The notes under the pieces are model-generated. The model ran no database searches. It saw nothing but the letters and a program-made list of their open reading frames with translations, and had not been told where the DNA came from. A stretch of 50,400 nt of DNA from Bradyrhizobium monzae (GTDB taxonomy: Bacteria > Pseudomonadota > Alphaproteobacteria > Rhizobiales > Xanthobacteraceae): positions 1 through 50,400 of the forward strand of contig NZ_JAIRDQ010000020.1 in NCBI RefSeq assembly GCF_021458635.1, read 5' to 3'. The translations under genes and the position numbers were made by a program. Shown here piece by piece: positions 49,434-50,400 of the stretch (positions are counted from its first letter, which is position 1; every line of letters starts with the position of its first letter).

Positions 49434-50318
49434 ATGGATCTTTCCGACCTCAAAGTGTTCGAGGCCGTATCACGGCTCGGAAGCATGAGCCGTGCGGCGT
49501 CCGAATTGCATACGGTCCAGTCGAACGTCACAGCGCGCATCCGCGTGCTGGAAGAAGAAATCGGCGTGCCCCTGTTCCAACGCCACGCCCGCGGGGCCAC
49601 ACCAACCCCCGCCGGCCGCAGGATACTTCCCTACGTGGCCCGCATTGCAAAGCTCGTTGCAGACGCACGATCTGCCGCCCGAGATGACGGGGAGCCGAGC
49701 GGATCGCTGTTGATCGGAAGCTTGGAGACGACGACGGCCCTGCGACTTTCTCCTGTGCTGGTGGAGTTTGCGAAGGCGTATCCTGAAGTTCGGCTGGCGA
49801 TCACGACGGGTACAACGGGAAGATTGTTGAGTGACGTGCTTGAATACCGCCTCGACGGAGCGTTCGTAGCTGGCCCGGTCAGCCATCCCGATTTGCATCA
49901 TGAAACGTTCTTTCGTGAAGAACTTGTACTTGTGACGTCGGTTTCCATCCGATCGCCCAAGCAATTGACCGCAATCAATGATCTGAAAACAATCGTCTTC
50001 CAGATCGGCTGCTCCTACCGTCAGAAGCTCGAGTCCATCTTGGCCGAAATGGGCATCGCGGTGGCCCAGCCACTCGAGTTCGGATCTCTCGATGCGATCG
50101 TCAGTTGCGTCGCCGCCGGCCTCGGCGTCACTCTGTTGCCAAGGGCCGTCGTTGCTCCCGCCCTTAAGGACGGCAAAGTTGCCGTGCATAAGCTCCTCCC
50201 TTCGCGCGCAATGGTAGAAACGGTATTCGTCCGTCGTCATGACGCCTATGTGTCGAGCGCCATGAAGGCACTATTCGATCTGCTCAGATCAAAGTCGGAA
50301 TCAAGGCGCGCCGCCTAA
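49434..50318 (+). CDS. LysR-family transcriptional regulator
   Basis: A 294-residue regulator: N-terminal winged helix MDLSDLKVFEAVSRLGSM through VQSNVTARIRVLEEEIGVPLF, then a periplasmic-binding-type effector domain with GSLLIGSLETTTALRL and SLDAIVSCVAAGLGVTLLP. The ATG at 49434 has GGGAGAAGG upstream; an in-frame TTG at 49413 is less likely. The 129-base gap to the MFS gene has AT-rich stretches suited to LysR boxes. It most likely controls that transporter. Confidence 0.88.
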   Translation: MDLSDLKVFEAVSRLGSMSRAASELHTVQSNVTARIRVLEEEIGVPLFQRHARGATPTPAGRRILPYVARIAKLVADARSAARDDGEPSGSLLIGSLETTTALRLSPVLVEFAKAYPEVRLAITTGTTGRLLSDVLEYRLDGAFVAGPVSHPDLHHETFFREELVLVTSVSIRSPKQLTAINDLKTIVFQIGCSYRQKLESILAEMGIAVAQPLEFGSLDAIVSCVAAGLGVTLLPRAVVAPALKDGKVAVHKLLPSRAMVETVFVRRHDAYVSSAMKALFDLLRSKSESRRAA

Positions 50319-50340
50319 AATAGGCGTTGCCTTCGGCTAA

Positions 50341-50370
50341 AAGAAAACCCCGCTGCTATGAGCAGCGGGG
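50341..50370 (-). terminator. Strong rho-independent terminator for a leftward gene beyond the window
   Basis: CCCCGCTGCT at 50348-50357 and AGCAGCGGGG at 50361-50370 form a perfect 10-bp stem with a 3-base loop. On the minus strand it is followed by TTTTCTT (50347-50341). It therefore ends a leftward transcript entering from the right edge, although it lies just past the LysR stop and could partly serve that gene too. Confidence 0.8.
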
Positions 50371-50400
50371 AACGCGTCGCAGAATGTCTGGCGACAAGTC

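Noticed and set aside
1..50400. CRISPR array, prophage genes, rRNA, nif/nod genes or a second tRNA
   Set aside because: No regularly spaced repeats, phage structural proteins, rRNA sequence or symbiosis genes were recognised by reading; only one tRNA was found.

Overview
The window looks like chromosome of a Bradyrhizobium-type alphaproteobacterium. The left end carries GC-rich alphaproteobacterial core genes: a ChpT-like phosphotransferase, CysQ, a DUF1134 periplasmic protein and a membrane-anchored coiled-coil protein. The remainder is catabolic, transport and detoxification genes of the kind found in rhizobial soil bacteria. The genus is an inference from protein style and gene content, since no rRNA or species marker is present.

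Layout. (1) 0.2-4.5 kb: core genes. (2) 4.65-4.73 kb: tRNA-Val(CAC), followed by sequence typical of an accessory region: a HEPN-like protein, a truncated DUF2235 gene, a GST and an XRE-cupin regulator. (3) 7.5-19.4 kb: two divergent blocks around a TetR operator at 14.52 kb. Leftward are a TctC/Bug binding protein, acyl-CoA dehydrogenase, two CoA-transferase subunits, a ThDP enzyme, a MOSC protein and a flavin/2Fe-2S reductase. Rightward are acuR, acuI, tctB, tctA, a SnoaL-like protein and RidA. Together they look like uptake and CoA-dependent breakdown of a small carboxylate through an acryloyl-CoA-like enoyl thioester. (4) 19.5-20.2 kb: a scar with two truncated genes. (5) 20.4-28.5 kb: a complete biotin-independent malonate decarboxylase locus, mdcACDEGBH, divergent from madL-madM-GntR, with three TGTATRCG sites between them. 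(6) 28.6-36.6 kb: a leftward aromatic block with a MetE-like protein, benzoylformate decarboxylase, aldehyde dehydrogenase, MHS-type transporter, FAD aromatic hydroxylase and MarR regulator.

(7) 36.7-36.9 kb: the 3' end of an IS66-family element. (8) 37-41 kb: a YcbX-like MOSC protein, a DAO-family flavoenzyme, an FCD-type GntR regulator and an orphan amino-acid-type binding protein. (9) 41.3-50.3 kb: a stress and detoxification set with a catalase-related peroxidase, a Tat-type alpha/beta hydrolase, a malonate-semialdehyde-decarboxylase-like tautomerase, a GST, two FMN split-barrel genes (one frameshifted), a LysE exporter, a broken second copy of the XRE-cupin gene, and a YbfB-type MFS exporter divergent from a LysR regulator.

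Several blocks converge on C3 chemistry: malonate decarboxylation, an AcuI-type acryloyl-CoA reductase and an MSAD-like tautomerase. The broken genes, the IS66 end and the duplicated regulator show that the part to the right of the tRNA has been rearranged repeatedly. No CRISPR array, rRNA, phage structural gene or intact transposase was seen.
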